Positions 21,134 to 32,327 of a stretch of DNA of 64,000 bases are shown here, piece by piece. A program made the translations under genes and the position numbers. The notes under the pieces were generated by a model that was given only the letters and a program-made list of their open reading frames with translations, was not told the origin of the DNA and did no database searches. Position 1 is the first letter of the stretch. Each line of letters opens with the position of its first letter. The DNA is taken from NCBI GenBank assembly GCA_029215795.1, contig JARDYH010000003.1, positions 65,976,109-66,040,108 on the forward strand, read 5' to 3'. The DNA is from Anniella stebbinsi. Lineage: Eukaryota > Chordata > Lepidosauria > Squamata > Anniellidae.

Positions 21134-22650
21134 CACTGCCCTGCATAAATATTCACACACCCCCTTTGACTTGTCCACATTTTGTTCTGTTACAACCTGG
21201 AATTAAAATAGACTCAATTGGCATGTTTACCATTTAATTTACACAACATACATAACACTTTGAAGGTGCAAAATATTTTAATGTGGCACAAAAGTTAAGC
21301 AAACAAAAACAAACTGGCATTTGTTGCTTGCATAACCGTTCAATCCCCTTAGTCAATACTTCATAGAAGCAAGCAATTACAGCTGTAAGTCTTTTGGGGT
21401 AAGTCTCTACCAGCTTTGAGCAACTGGATCCTGCAATATTTGCCCATTCTTCTAGGCAAAATTGCTTATGCTCTGTTAGGTTGGATGGGGACCATTGGTG
21501 AACAGCAATATTCAAGTCTTGCCACAGATTCTCAATCGGATTGAGGTCTGGACCATTCTAAGACATTCAGATTCTTGTTTTTAAACCACTCCAGTATAAC
21601 TTCAGCTGTATGTTTAGGATAATTGTCCTGCTGGAATGTGAACCTCCGCCATAGTCCCAGGTCCCTTGCAGACTGAAACAGGTTTTCCTCTAGAATTGCC
21701 CTATATTTGGCTCCATCCATCTTGCCTCAATCTTGACCAGCCCTGCCGATGAAAAGCATCCACACAACATGATGCTTCCACCACCATGTTTCACCATGGG
21801 AATGGTGTTCTCAGGGTGATAAGCATTGTTGGCTTTGTAGCACACATAACGCTTTACACTAAGGCCAAAAAGTTCAAGTTCTCCCCCCATGCCTTTTGGC
21901 AAAATCTAAATGGGACTTGATATGGGTTTCTTTCAGCAATACCTTTCTTCTCTTTGTGAAGAATCCAAGTGACAGTTGTCCCATGGACAGTTTCTCCCAT
22001 CTCAGCTGTGGATCTCTCCAGCTTCTTCAGAGTTACCATTGGCCTCTTGGTTACTTCTTTGACTTCTAATGCCCTCCTTACTTGGTCACTGACTTCTGGT
22101 GAACGGCCTTCTCTAGGCAAAGTCATAGTTGTGCCACATCTTTCCATTTTGTAATAATGGATTTAACAGTGCTCCAGGGGATTTCATATTTTGGGATACT
22201 TTTTTATAACCCAATCCTGATTGAAACTTCTTCAGAACTTTATCCCAGACGTCTTTTGATAGCTCCTTGGTCTTCATGATGTTATTTGTTTAGATATGCT
22301 CTCCAACAAACTCTGGGGCCTTTCAGAAACAGCTGTATTTTATCCTGGAACATGTGACACTTCAACTGCACACAGGTGGACTCCATTCAACTATTATATG
22401 TCTTCTGAATGCAGTTGGTTGCACCAGAGCTGCACAGGACAGAGGTGTCACAAGACAGGGAGTGAATACTTATGCACTCAAGACCTCTCAATTTTGTATT
22501 TGTAAATCATTTTGTAAAACATGTCGAGTCTTTCCCCACTTCGAGAAGAAATTATGGAGAAGAAATCCTAATTAACTCCATTTTAATTCCAGTTGTAACA
22601 CAACAAAATGTGGAAAAGTCAAAGGGGGTGAATACTTATGCAAGGCACTG
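21134..22650 (-). mobile_element. Tc1/mariner transposon, inactive
   Basis: The terminal inverted repeats are long: the left begins CACTGCCCTGCATAAATATT and the right ends 'gaatacttatgcaaggcact'+G. The inner parts include 'acttgtccacattttgttct' and its complement. The right flank is TA; the left flank, expected TA, reads TG, consistent with a CpG-type or other point change. The element spans about 1.5 kb, normal for Tc1 elements, and carries one broken minus-strand transposase gene. Confidence 0.9.
21352..22277 (-). pseudogene. Tc1-type transposase, degraded
   Basis: The start is the ATG at 22,277 (MKTKELSKDVWDKVLKKF), which matches the paired-like N-terminal DNA-binding domain of Tc1 transposases. 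Further pieces follow in different frames: SPEVSDQVRRALEVKEVTKR with the second helix-turn-helix, then [20 protein letters not shown] (usually LWG), then FTFQQDNYPKHTAEVILEWF carrying a catalytic aspartate (usually QDNDPKH). Last is IENLWQDLN with the glutamate of the DD34E triad. Frameshifts and stops separate these pieces, for example near 21,530 and 21,870-21,900. The protein would normally cut and paste the element; this copy cannot. Confidence 0.88.
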
Positions 22651-22884
22651 TACAAGAAGCCACTTCCTATTTATATCTAGTTATCAGGCCACATATACTA
22701 ACTTGCATTTCCAGTTTCCTATTTCTGTTCACACTAACTTGGATCAGGTCACTAGATAGTTAGCAAGTAATTGCAATAGATTTATTAAATTTCCAATTTC
22801 CAGTTGTCAAATGGGAGTCTGGCCTCTGACCTTCATAGCCGTGCACTTATTTATTAACAGCCCCTTGAGTCAAACTATGGTTCA

Positions 22885-23145
22885 TCTTTAGTAAAAAGGC
22901 CTATTTGATCAAGCATTTTGTTCACATAGCAGCCAACCAGAAGCTCACAGCAGGACATGAACACAATAGCACCCTCCCACTCATATTTCCTAGCATACTG
23001 CCTATGATATTGCAGGTAATATATAGTCATCATGACTAGTAGCCATTGATAGCCTTAACCTCTTTGAATTTGTCTAATCCCCTTTTCAAACTGTCCAAGT
23101 TGGTGGACATCACTACATCTTGTGGTACATTGTGTATTACCGGCT
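22885..23145 (-). mobile_element. CR1-like LINE 3' end, minus strand
   Basis: On the minus strand the fragment contains the 3' CR1-like words. In plus reading they are 'agcagccaaccagaagctca', 'gcaccctcccactcatattt', 'tagtagccattgatagcctt' and 'tgtctaatccccttttcaaa'. The last part encodes the reversed WNSLP…FKRG block. It is 5'-truncated and diverged. Confidence 0.75.
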
Positions 23146-24985
23146 TTGTTCAATACAGAAAAAATGTAGAAGTTTTTTAATACAAATGTTCAGGGATAGA
23201 TACCAACAAGGTCACTGATCATTCTTCACAACATGTCTTCAGGTTTGCAAAACAAGCTACAAAATACCTCATAACTAAATGGACTGAGGAAAGCTTGATA
23301 CATCAACCAACAACAAACGGTTTAAAATGGGGTGTAAATTTATACCAATGCACCCACACACACAGAGTGCCAAACTGCTGCATCAGCACAAGGTCACAAT
23401 AGTATCACATTACACTAATGTTGGAAGGTGCTGTATGACACTGTTTCAACCAGATATACTGGTGCAAATGCTTCAAATAGATATAGAACTACAGGTTGGA
23501 TTGAATTTAAATATTCAAAGCCTATATATTCAGGGCCCAGCAGGAGAGAGATAATTTTGTAATTTAAATTTCCATTTAGACTCTAATCTTAAAGATTTTT
23601 CCAATGTGGGAACTATCATTTCCCCCCAGGTCAATCTACTGCTTTGAGATTCAAGGATAAATGGTTATAAAGCCAAAAAGGTTGAAGAAAATATATACTA
23701 TACAATATGCTTATCTAATTTTAAAAGTGAGTTCAAAAGGTCAAACTACTTCAGTATCTTCATTCATTAAAATATTTAAATTAATTACACAACTATGTAT
23801 AATAGTTTTACCATATATTAAACATTATTTAACATAAATTATTTCAGTAATTGCATAATAATTTTTCAAGCTTAGAAATACCTTAATGACACTGAAACAG
23901 CATAAGAATGATTAATCCGCCTTCTATCTTACCTGATATCATAAAATTCTCTATTTGAAAACTTATAAATGGATTCTCACTTTCAATGGTCACAAATGAC
24001 TTTCAAAAAAATTGGTGTGGGTGGGTGGGTGTTGCATAGGTAGAAAGTTATATCAGTTTTGATTAGCCAATCTAAACTGGGATATTGGGAAGTGGGGGAA
24101 GGACAATTATTATTATAATGGCCACAAGTTGGTTACTTACATCAGTTGTTCAATGGTGAGGGAAATGCTTATAGGTACTTCCTTTCACATATTCCAGCTC
24201 CTAGCTTTTGTATTGCAGATGTCTAAGTTGAGCCCTAGTGAGCTTTGATATAAACTAAATCATGAGGGAAAGAGAGCAAAGAGCTTGCCTTTAAGTAGAA
24301 AAGGAGGAAGAGTTGTGAAGAGAGGATCTGAAAAGTTGCTGCCAAACAAGTGAGGGGAAAACTAAGACTAGACTGTTGTCTGGAAGGAGATGAATGTGGA
24401 TCTCATTTACATGTTCTAAGGTTGTACAGACGAAGGCATCAGTGTTTAATTTCTAAACAGTGAGATGCTCAGGGAAAGATGTTCCATTTGAGAGATATTT
24501 CATACTATTGCTTCTTATAGCAAAGATGTTCCATGTGTCTTGGGACTGTATTACCTTATGAAGATCTAGCCTTAAGTGCTAGAAGAGGGCTCCCTCTCAC
24601 TGGCATGGGTCAACTCAGCCAACAAAACAGTAAGGCTCAGATCCTTCATACCACAATACAGGACCATCTTCGTGGGTCCCAGGCATTCCCTCATCATCAT
24701 CTGGATTTGGATTTGAAAGGCCAAGGAAAAGTGTGAGTGCATTGAGGATAAGCTGTAAGCAAGCACCATTTCTGACATTGCACAACGTTATTACAGATCA
24801 CAGGGCATATCTGTTAAGGCATCACCCTAAGGTTCTAATTTCCTGGCTTTGTGGAGCCTGAGCCAACACAAGTTAGTCTTATCACTGGTATTAACTCTGG
24901 GCTGTATGCAGGGAGATGAGAGGGAGAGAAAGGCCATTCCACCAGCCCTGCTAAAAGAAATAATTTCTTCCCCTCTCATGCCTTT
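23146..24985. other. No gene seen
   Basis: Unique AT-rich DNA. Two overlapping frames near 24,533-24,778 lie on opposite strands and carry no known motif. Confidence 0.45.
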
Positions 24986-25112
24986 TTCCTTGTGTGTTAC
25001 GTCTTTTCAGATTGTAAGCTGGAGGGCAGGGACTGTCTTGTTTAATTGATTATATGAAAACTGCTCTAGGAGCCTTTTTGGCTGAGAAGCGGCATAAATA
25101 AATAAATAAATA
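24986..25112 (+). mobile_element. LINE-like 3' tail with (AAAT)n
   Basis: The run 'cttttcagattgtaagctgg', 'agggcagggactgtcttgtt' and 'tttttggctgagaagcggca' ends in TAAATAAATAAATAAATAG. This is a common short retroposon 3' end in squamate-type genomes. It has no coding part. Confidence 0.6.
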
Positions 25113-25280
25113 GGCAGGTTTTAAAATCAGTGAATATTTTATGGCTGTTTTATAGATCTTTATAGTTATCTACAGCTGTGCTGTTTCTGTTTTTATTGTA
25201 TTTTATTCTTTTAAACTGTTTGTAATCTTCTCAGGAGCTATTGTTTTGGGGTGGATTAAAAGTATAATAAATAAAACAGT
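25113..25280 (+). mobile_element. L2-like LINE 3' UTR fragment
   Basis: A T-rich 3' UTR ending 'gtttgtaatcttctcaggag', 'gggtggattaaaagtataat' and 'aaataaaac' resembles the decayed 3' ends of the L2-type LINEs nearby. It sits directly after another retroposon tail. Confidence 0.5.
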
Positions 25281-25809
25281 AGGAGAGCAATCCTATGCAT
25301 GCTATACATATCTGGTGGACACAAGATATTCTGGTTTCCTAGCTCTGAGTTTGGAGCCAGGAAACTGTGCTTACCTCCCTCTCCCCCTCACCACCAGCAT
25401 AGCTGCTGTTACAAGCTTGCAAACTTAAGCTGGTAGGGGATGAAGGGGAGCATTTCCGAGGGTGGGGAGAGGAGGACACTGAGGACATGGGACAATGACA
25501 TATCCCCAGCCATCCCCAGCCTCCTTCCCTTCCCCTCCCTGAAGCCTTCACTAGACAAGTCAAATTGCCTGTCTAGCTAAAATGCAGAGCAGGACATGCA
25601 GTGCACCTCCTGCTCTGCGTTGGATACTTGTAAGTAGGGATGTGCACTGACCCCCCGGATCAGATCGGATAGCGGATCGGAATCGGACCTGGGGGGTCGG
25701 ATCGGATCGGATCGGAGGCTGGTCAGATCGGATCGGACCAGATGTCCGATCCGGATCGGACGCCATTTTGAATGCTTTTTCCCATAGCCAAGTATTGTTT
25801 TACAAAAAC

Positions 25810-26870
25810 GCCTATAACTTCTTCATTTTTAAAGATAGAAGGATGAAACTTGGGCACATTGTAGACTGGTTAGGGATAGTTATCTGTGAGAAATTCCAGA
25901 AAGATTGGTGCATGCATTTTGTGGCAATTAATTTTTTAATAAATACCCAGGAATGCCTATAACTTTGTCATTTTTAAAGTTACACACATGAAACTTTGCC
26001 ACATTGTAGGTGGTATCTTGGGACCTATGTGTGTGAAATTTCAGAAACATAGGTGCTTGTCTTGTGTGGCAATTAATTTTTAGAAAAATGGGTAGTAGTG
26101 GGGTAAATACAGTTACGCCTCCCATTTTTTTATTTTTGAAGATACAAACAGAAAACTTGGGCACATTACAGGTACCACTTGCCTTGATATGTGTGTGAAA
26201 TTTCAGAAACATTGGAGCTTTCCTTGTGTGGCAATTAATTTTTGAAACAATGAGGAAAGAAACACCTATAACTTTGTCATTTTTAAAGTTACACACATGA
26301 AACTTTGCCACATTGTAGGTGGTACCTTGGGACCTATGTGTGTGAAATTTCAGAAACATAGGTGCTTGCCTTGTGTGGCAATTAATTTTTTAATAAATAC
26401 CCAGGAATGCCTTTAACTTTGTCATTTTTAAAGTTACACACATGAAACTTTGCCACATTGTAGGCGGTACCTTGGGACCTATGTGTGTGAAATTTCAGAA
26501 ACGTAGGTGCTTGCCTTGTGTGGCAATTAATTTTAGAAAAATGGGTAATGGTGGGGTAAATACAGTTACGCCTCCCACTTTTTTATTTTTGAAGATACAA
26601 ACAGGAAACATTGGCACATTACAGGTACCACTTGGCTTGATATGTGTGTAAAATTTCAAACAGCTGGGTCCAGGCATGTGGTGGCAAGGTATTTTTGAAA
26701 CAATGAGGAAAGAAACGCCTATAACTTTTTTATTTTAAAAGTTAGAAGTCTGAACATTGCTCACTTTGTAGATGGGTTAGGGGTAGATATGTGTCAGAAA
26801 TTTCAGAATGATAGGTCCAGGCATTTGATGGCTATGGAATTTTTAAATTAAATGTTTCAAAAATTTTTCC
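25810..26870. repeat. Seven tandem ~146/162-bp units in the left arm
   Basis: Unit starts (GCCTATAACTTYKTC or GCCTCCCAYTTTTTT) fall at 25,810, 25,955, 26,117, 26,263, 26,409, 26,570 and 26,716, spacing 145, 162, 146, 146, 161 and 146. Each has a YGAAAYTT-type word, a 'gtgtgaaatttcagaaac'-like core and GGCAATTAATTTTT near its end. Adjacent units read as short open frames on both strands, which I do not regard as genes. Confidence 0.85.
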
Positions 26871-26904
26871 ACAGAGGCCCGGTCTTCCCCTCCCGCTTCC
26901 CGCG

Positions 26905-27215
26905 AAGAAAAGGAAACACTCTCTCGTCTCGATCCCTTTGATCCTTGCTAGTATCCATTACAGGGCTCGTGTTTCCTTTCCTACTTTCACTTTTTACTCA
27001 AGCAGAACGGCTGAGCCTAGCTGAGTTTTGCAGCCATGCGTGCAAGGAAGGATCACTCTCGTCTCGATCCCTTTGATCCTTGCTAGTATCCATTACAGGG
27101 CTCGTGTCTGCTTGAGTACAAAGTGAAAGTAGGAAAGGAAACACGAGCCCTGTAATGGATACTAGCAAGGATCAAAGGGATCGAGACGAGAGAGTGTTTC
27201 CTTTTCTTCGCGGGA
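26905..27215. repeat. Palindrome centre with a third internal copy
   Basis: The segment 'ctctcgtctcgatccctttg'–'atccttgctagtatccatta'–'cagggctcgtgt' occurs at about 26,923-26,973, again in the same orientation at about 27,056-27,107, and inverted at about 27,140-27,205. The spacer (27,000-27,055) is unique. This makes the centre asymmetric, with one direct and one inverted repeat pair. Confidence 0.85.
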
Positions 27216-27319
27216 AGCGGGAGGGGAAGACTGGGCCTCTGTGGAAAATTTTTTGAAACATTTAATTTAAAAATTCCATAGCCATCAAATGCCTGGACCT
27301 ATCATTCCGAAATTTCTGA

Positions 27320-27850
27320 CACATATCTACCCCTAACCCATCTACAAAGTGAGCAATGTTCAGACTTCTAACTTTTAAAATAAAAAAGTTATAGGCGTTT
27401 CTTTCCTCATTGTTTCAAAAATACCTTGCCACCACATGCCTGGACCCAGCTGTCTGAAATTTTACACACATATCAAGGCAAGTGGTACCTGTAATGTGCC
27501 CAAGTTTTCTGTTTGTATCTTCAAAAATAAAAAAATGGGAGGCGTAACTGTATTTACCCCACTACTACCCATTTTTCTAAAAATTAATTGCCACACAAGA
27601 CAAGCACCTACGTTTCTGAAATTTCACACACATAGGTCCCAAGATACCACCTACAATGTGGCAAAGTTTCATGTGTGTAACTTTAAAAATGACAAAGTTA
27701 TAGGCATTCCTGGGTATTTATTAAAAAATTAATTGCCACAAAATGCATGCACCAATCTTTCTGAAATTTCTCACAGATAACTATCCCTAACCAGTCTACA
27801 AAGTGCCCAAGTTTCATCCTTCTATCTTTAAAAATGAAAAAGTTATAGGC
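27320..27850. repeat. Four matching units in the right arm
   Basis: In reverse orientation four units are present (GTTATAGGC or GGGAGGCGTAAC marks near 27,390, 27,537, 27,695 and 27,840). Their order matches the first, second, penultimate-type and last unit types of the left arm. The right arm therefore lacks three units, about 450 bp, that the left arm has. Confidence 0.8.
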
Positions 27851-28196
27851 ATTTTTGTAAAACAATACTTGGCTATGGGAAAAAGCATTCAAAATGGCGT
27901 CCGATCCGGATCGGACCTCATCGGATCGGATCGGAGGTTGGTCGGATCGGATTGGATCGGATTTTCCCGATTTTGGGTCGGATCGGATTCGGATCGTGGA
28001 TCGGATCCGATCCGATGCACACCCCTACTTGTAAGCCTCTGAGTTCAGAGGCTTAACGGGTACCCAGGCACATCCTATAGGATTTATTGTTTTCAGCAGC
28101 ATTTCCATAGTAGGCATCACATATATCCCGTTCCATCACACAATATCTTTTTCTGTATATATGAGCAGCCCTGGCCAATCCCATTGACTTTCAAAG

Positions 28197-28270
28197 AGAA
28201 ATGTGAAATGGATGCTGGATGCACATTGGAGAGAGAAATGTAAAATGGATGCTGGATGCCCATTGGAGAA
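28197..28270. repeat. 37-bp tandem duplication
   Basis: GAGAAATGTGAAATGGATGC followed by TGGATGCACATTGGAGA is repeated at once with two differences (AAAATGG and GCCCATT). No gene is associated. Confidence 0.85.
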
Positions 28271-28559
28271 GTCCACACTGTTGGTAAGAGTCCTAGCACT
28301 GAAATGTGACATCTAGTGTAAACTATACTTTAAAGTTTAATCTCTTCTCCTATATGGAATATGTTTTATAAACTCTAGGTTTTTCATAACCTTTCCGTGA
28401 TTTCCTCCCTGTTCCATCTCATAGCCACTGTCATAATATCCTTGCTCAAATCTTTATTATAGGACATTTTAATTCCTTGTTCAAATCTTTATTCCAGTCC
28501 ATTATCAAATATACCATTCTAGCTGAATTTTGCCTATCATATGGCAAGGCCAAACAACA

Positions 28560-28960
28560 GCAATTGTGGCTCACTTATACTGCTTTCCAATCAGATGGAT
28601 ATTAAATTCAAGATGTTCTCCTTGACCTATAAAGCGCTTTCAAATTTTGATCAATATTATCTCTCTGTTGCTGGCTCTGAATGCACAAGATGACATAAGT
28701 CATTGGATATCTCAGTATGATAAGTTTAAAGTTATTGCTGACTTTGCTACACGCAGTTAAAGAAGTAACACATAACAGAAATATACTAGTGCTGGTTTTA
28801 AACCAGGAAATTGACTTTATGCATATCTATCCTTAATTTTTCATCTCAGAGTGCAATCTACAAAGCAGCTATGTTCCTGCACTTCTCCCATTTAATTCAG
28901 ATGTGCCCAGTAGACTGCAACCTTACTTTTTCAAAAAGCTATTTATCGCAAAGAGCCATG
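28560..28960 (+). pseudogene. L2-like ORF2 C-terminal relic
   Basis: The plus strand 'gatattaaattcaagatgtt' and 'ctccttgacctataaagcgc' gives IKFKMFSLTYKALSNF, corresponding to FKVLVLTFKALNGL of L2 ORF2. Stops and frameshifts are frequent. The end near 28,930 ('tttttcaaaaagctatttat') corresponds to the FKKAIKT-type block. Confidence 0.45.
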
Positions 28961-29107
28961 CCATCTATCAAAGGAAGCAGAGTTCCTTGATTACATGTTG
29001 TGTAGTGTTCACATACTGGATCAATTGCACCATACAAGCAACAGCAAACAAAGTGGATGCATACGTGCAATAGAGTTTTTGCTTTTGTTCTCTACTATTT
29101 CTTGTAG
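28961..29107. other. Upstream of exon candidate
   Basis: Contains a good pyrimidine tract (29,077-29,103) leading to an AG at 29,106-29,107. Confidence 0.3.
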
Positions 29108-29198
29108 ATACGAAGAAATAGAGCTCCGAACGCATTTGGAGGCAACGTCGGGGAAGATAAAAGAATTCTCTTTTTGCATTGATACAAGAAATAAGTAA
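29108..29198 (+). other. Possible terminal exon (unrecognised)
   Basis: The acceptor 'tctactatttcttgtag' precedes a frame giving RYEEIELRTHLEATSGKIKE and then FSFCIDTRNK before TAA at 29,196-29,198. Five CpG dinucleotides lie between 29,111 and 29,150, a high density for this AT-rich neighbourhood. An AATAAA occurs at about 29,363. No protein family is recognised, and the frame may be chance. Confidence 0.22.
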
Positions 29199-30189
29199 CC
29201 AGAGGAACTTGTGTATCTATTTCTTGGCCACTTGCAACATGTACTGAAGCCTATACAATGAAAGAGTTCAGATCATAAAGGTGGGGTTGAATTTACCTAA
29301 AGTGAAGTAGTTATTAAGATTTCTATGGATGCTGCTTCTGGGAATATGTATTTATTAGCTAAATAAAAAGGAATACATCTGAAAAGGAATTTTAAAAAAC
29401 CACACCAAAGACCATTTTCCCAGTTCTTTGTAAAAACTATTCCACACAATTCCATGTTTGTAATAAAAACCAAATTCTGCATTACAAATATGAGCAAACT
29501 GAATGGCCTCTTTGGCATGTTGGTTATTTCATTTTGAGTGTAAGCCCTTTTTATTACAAGACATCAATAAGACAGTATAAATAGAATGGGATTGTAAAGC
29601 ACTTTGTATTATCAATTCTTGGCATTGCTTCGTGTTCTGAGAAGATTTCTTGTTAGTACTATACAATGCACACAAGCTGGTCATTTCTGGGAAGTAAAGA
29701 AACATCCTGCCTTTCCTAAATATATTCTGCCATTGCTTCTTTATAAAACTACAAAGAATCTAGTGATACCTTAGAGAGTAAGGCTTATATTCAAAGGTTA
29801 CACAAGTGGAAGGCAGTTATATAATCTTTCGGTTCCCCTTATCCCTCCTGTGGCCCCATGTACCCCTGACAATCTTCTCTAGGGGGTCAGAGAGGACTCC
29901 CAGATAAATTGAACTGTGTCACATAGAACTGCAGTGTGAGAGACGAATTGCCCAAGATCAAGTAGAGGACTTTTGGGCCAGCAGAACTCAACTGTGCAAG
30001 CTTCCTCCACCCAATGTCATGCTATTTGCCCCTCACACTTTAGTTCCACGGAACACAGCCCATGCAGTTCAGAAGCACCTCCGGACTCACTAGAGAATGT
30101 TTTCAGAGGTTCAGGGAGCTGCAAGGGGAGGAGAGGAATAAAAACATAGGTTGTGCAAGCTCTTTTCTACTTCCACAACCATTGGATAT
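29199..30189. other. No gene seen
   Basis: No conserved motif was recognised apart from short fragments of old repeats, for example near 29,745-29,810. Confidence 0.4.
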
Positions 30190-30600
30190 AACCCTAACAT
30201 ATTTATTATGGCAATGCCAGGATGTTTGAGTTATCATGCACACTGCTTTGTGAATGGTCATTATGCTTATTATATATGTAACTTTAATTGTAATTGTCAC
30301 AATCTGCATTTCCCCCCTCTACCGTCATGTGTGGATGCGTCATGTATCCACAAAAGCTTATATCAGACTTCCCCAACCTGGTGCCTGGCATCAGGCTAGG
30401 GAGGTTGTCTTATGTCATAATCAATTATTTATTTATTACAAAAAGCTCCGGGTGGCTAACAACCTACATAAAACACAGTACAACACATAAACAAGATGAA
30501 AACCAGAATTCCAAAAATGTATTAGGTCTTTAAGGAACCACAAGACACTTTGTTGTGCTTTCTGCAACAGACTAACACATATACCCCCTGGAAACTGCTC
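30190..30600 (+). mobile_element. Old interspersed repeat split by insertions
   Basis: The words 'ctttgtgaatggtcattatg', 'tttaattgtaattgtcacaa' and 'catgtatccacaaaagctta' match a second copy at 34,570-34,880. The 3' end ('ctttaaggaaccacaagaca') resumes at 30,527 after an inserted block (30,365-30,525). The block holds a fragment of the palindromic MITE and a minus-strand LINE 3' tail ('ttatttatttattacaaaaa'). It is an ancient repeat of a kind seen in several amniotes; the family is not assigned. Confidence 0.55.
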
Positions 30601-30849
30601 GTTGAAGTTTCAGTTTTACTCCAATGAAATTACTCATGGATTATTGTAATGTTTCATGAGATATATAAAAAATAACTGCAATATTTTTCAAGATATAGGA
30701 AGAAGATTGCAGCTGTATGTCCTTACAAAAACTTCCCCCTATCTACAGCTCTCCAGATTTTTTCAACTATTGGCCCATTCTTTAGGATGGCTTTTTTTTT
30801 TTTGCTAATTTATGCACAAATATAAAATGTTCCCCTAAGAGATCAACGT

Positions 30850-30966
30850 CTAGCAACCTGGTGTCCTTCAGACGTTTTGGATTACAACTCCCAGAAACAT
30901 TAGCCATGCTGGCTGGAGCTGATGGAGATCTAAGTCAACACATCTGGAAGACACCAGGTTGGGTAA
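30850..30966. mobile_element. Palindromic MITE copy
   Basis: The left 'agcaacctggtgtccttcag' / 'acgttttggattacaactcc' mirrors the right 'aagtcaacacatctggaaga' / 'caccaggttgggtaaa'. It is the same family as at 20,914. Confidence 0.7.
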
Positions 30967-31377
30967 AGTTGCAAGCAAGACAATCCTCTTCATAGTTTGG
31001 GGTCTTAAATCCCATTCACTTCAACAGGACTCAAGCAGCCTTTGCATGACTTTAGTAGAATTCTATAGTATTTCACAGCAACAAAGGGCCTAATTTCTAT
31101 ACTTCAGTTAGGGATTCTACAATAGCATGCAATTTTAAAGAAACTTCACTGGGTAGAGTCAGTACAGTGCCACCCTCTTTGGTTCCCCCGCCCTCTTTAT
31201 AAGATAAAGTATGAAACAGAGTGAAATGATGAAGCCATGCATAATATTAATTCTACCCTAGAAAGTGGCAACCATAACTGTGAAAAAAATAATTGCCCAA
31301 CTATATTGACAGGGTTAAATTTAAAGTATGTTTAATAATTCAAAGGAAAGGAACAACATGCCTGAAAATCAGAGCTG

Positions 31378-31850
31378 TGCAAAGCTTTGGCTCCAGATCC
31401 AAATTCTGAGCCCAAATGGACCGATTTGGACAGAATTGGTCCAGATCTGAAGTAGGTCAGATTTGGGCCAAAGTGGCCTGAAGCAGGTCAGATCAGGGCC
31501 AAAGTGCTTTGGATCACTTCACCTGTTCCAGATTTGCACCCAACAAACCGCATGAGCCCTCTGCTTCTTAGACATAATGTTGCATATGTGGCTGATTTAT
31601 GGCTGCCATTTCCAGGGGGTTTCTATTTTTTAAATGGTGACTCACTTAAAGAGGCACAGATGACTGCCAGTGCTTACGATAGGTCCAGGTAAAGAGCAAG
31701 GAGCATGGGTGCGAGAGCGGGGTGCAAGCAGTGGAGCACGAGTGGGCACCTAGCCAAGCAGGGTGGTTGGACAGCCTGATGGAGAGGGCTGGATCTGGGC
31801 CAAAGTGACCCAATGCAGATTAGGGGTCATTTGGTTTGGAAGCTCTGAAT
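31378..31850. mobile_element. Possible diverged hAT-like element
   Basis: Left words 'agctgtgcaaagctttggct' and 'tccagatc', with repeated 'cagatttgggccaaagtggc' and 'cagatcagggccaaagtg', mirror in part the right 'ggatctgggccaaagtgacc' and 'ggtttggaagctctg'. Iterated subterminal words resemble the layout of the 25,635 element, but the end is diverged and no 8-bp duplication was found. Confidence 0.35.
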
Positions 31851-32327
31851 CAGCCTCCAAAGCTGGTAGGAAGGCCGTAGAAGGGTCTGTGCGTAGCTGT
31901 ATTGAAAATTGCTTTCCCAACCTTCATACAGAGCAGCAGACAATATGATCATGTAATTTATGGCTGTATTATAGAAAAATATTTGTTGTAACTGTTTATA
32001 TATTTTAAAATATTTTAAGAGTGAGTAATGTGAAGAGGGAATTGTCTCTCCAAAATGCATTGGGTGGAATAAATATTTCAGGTGCTTTGAGAATCAACTC
32101 TCTTGTTTTTGTGCCTTTCTAGTGTGCCTTTCCCTTTAGTTGGCTGCATGCAATTTATAGTTAAAAGACACTGTGATTCTTATTCTTATTGTCGCTATTA
32201 GAAGAATTATTGATATATAATGCATGTAGCTTGTATATATGTCAATGGATGTTTTCCCTTTTACATGATACCTTTAACCAAACATTGCAGTATTTCTCCA
32301 TGCCCTAAGCAAAGTGTTCCTGTTCAG

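Larger units (their letters stand above)
25635..28027. mobile_element. Giant palindromic non-autonomous hAT-like element
   Basis: The termini are TAGGGATGTGCACTGA and, on the other strand, TAGGGGTGTGCATCGGA. The 8 bp CTTGTAAG is duplicated exactly at 25,627-25,634 and 28,028-28,035. The subterminal regions are filled with CGGATCGGATCGG-type iterons, as in the 3,404 element. The rest is one large inverted repeat: a left arm of about 1.36 kb and a right arm of about 0.92 kb, with an asymmetric centre at about 27,000-27,115. No transposase frame is present; the open frames across it are translations of the tandem units. Confidence 0.92.

Noticed and set aside
21352..22275. Functional Tc1 transposase
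   Set aside because: Several frameshifts and stops interrupt the frame, and the conserved QDNDPKH reads QDNYPKH.
25928..26359. 143-codon minus-strand frame and similar frames at 27,436-27,732
   Set aside because: They are translations of the tandem units of a palindromic element; the repeated FLKFHTH words mirror the DNA repeat, not a protein family.
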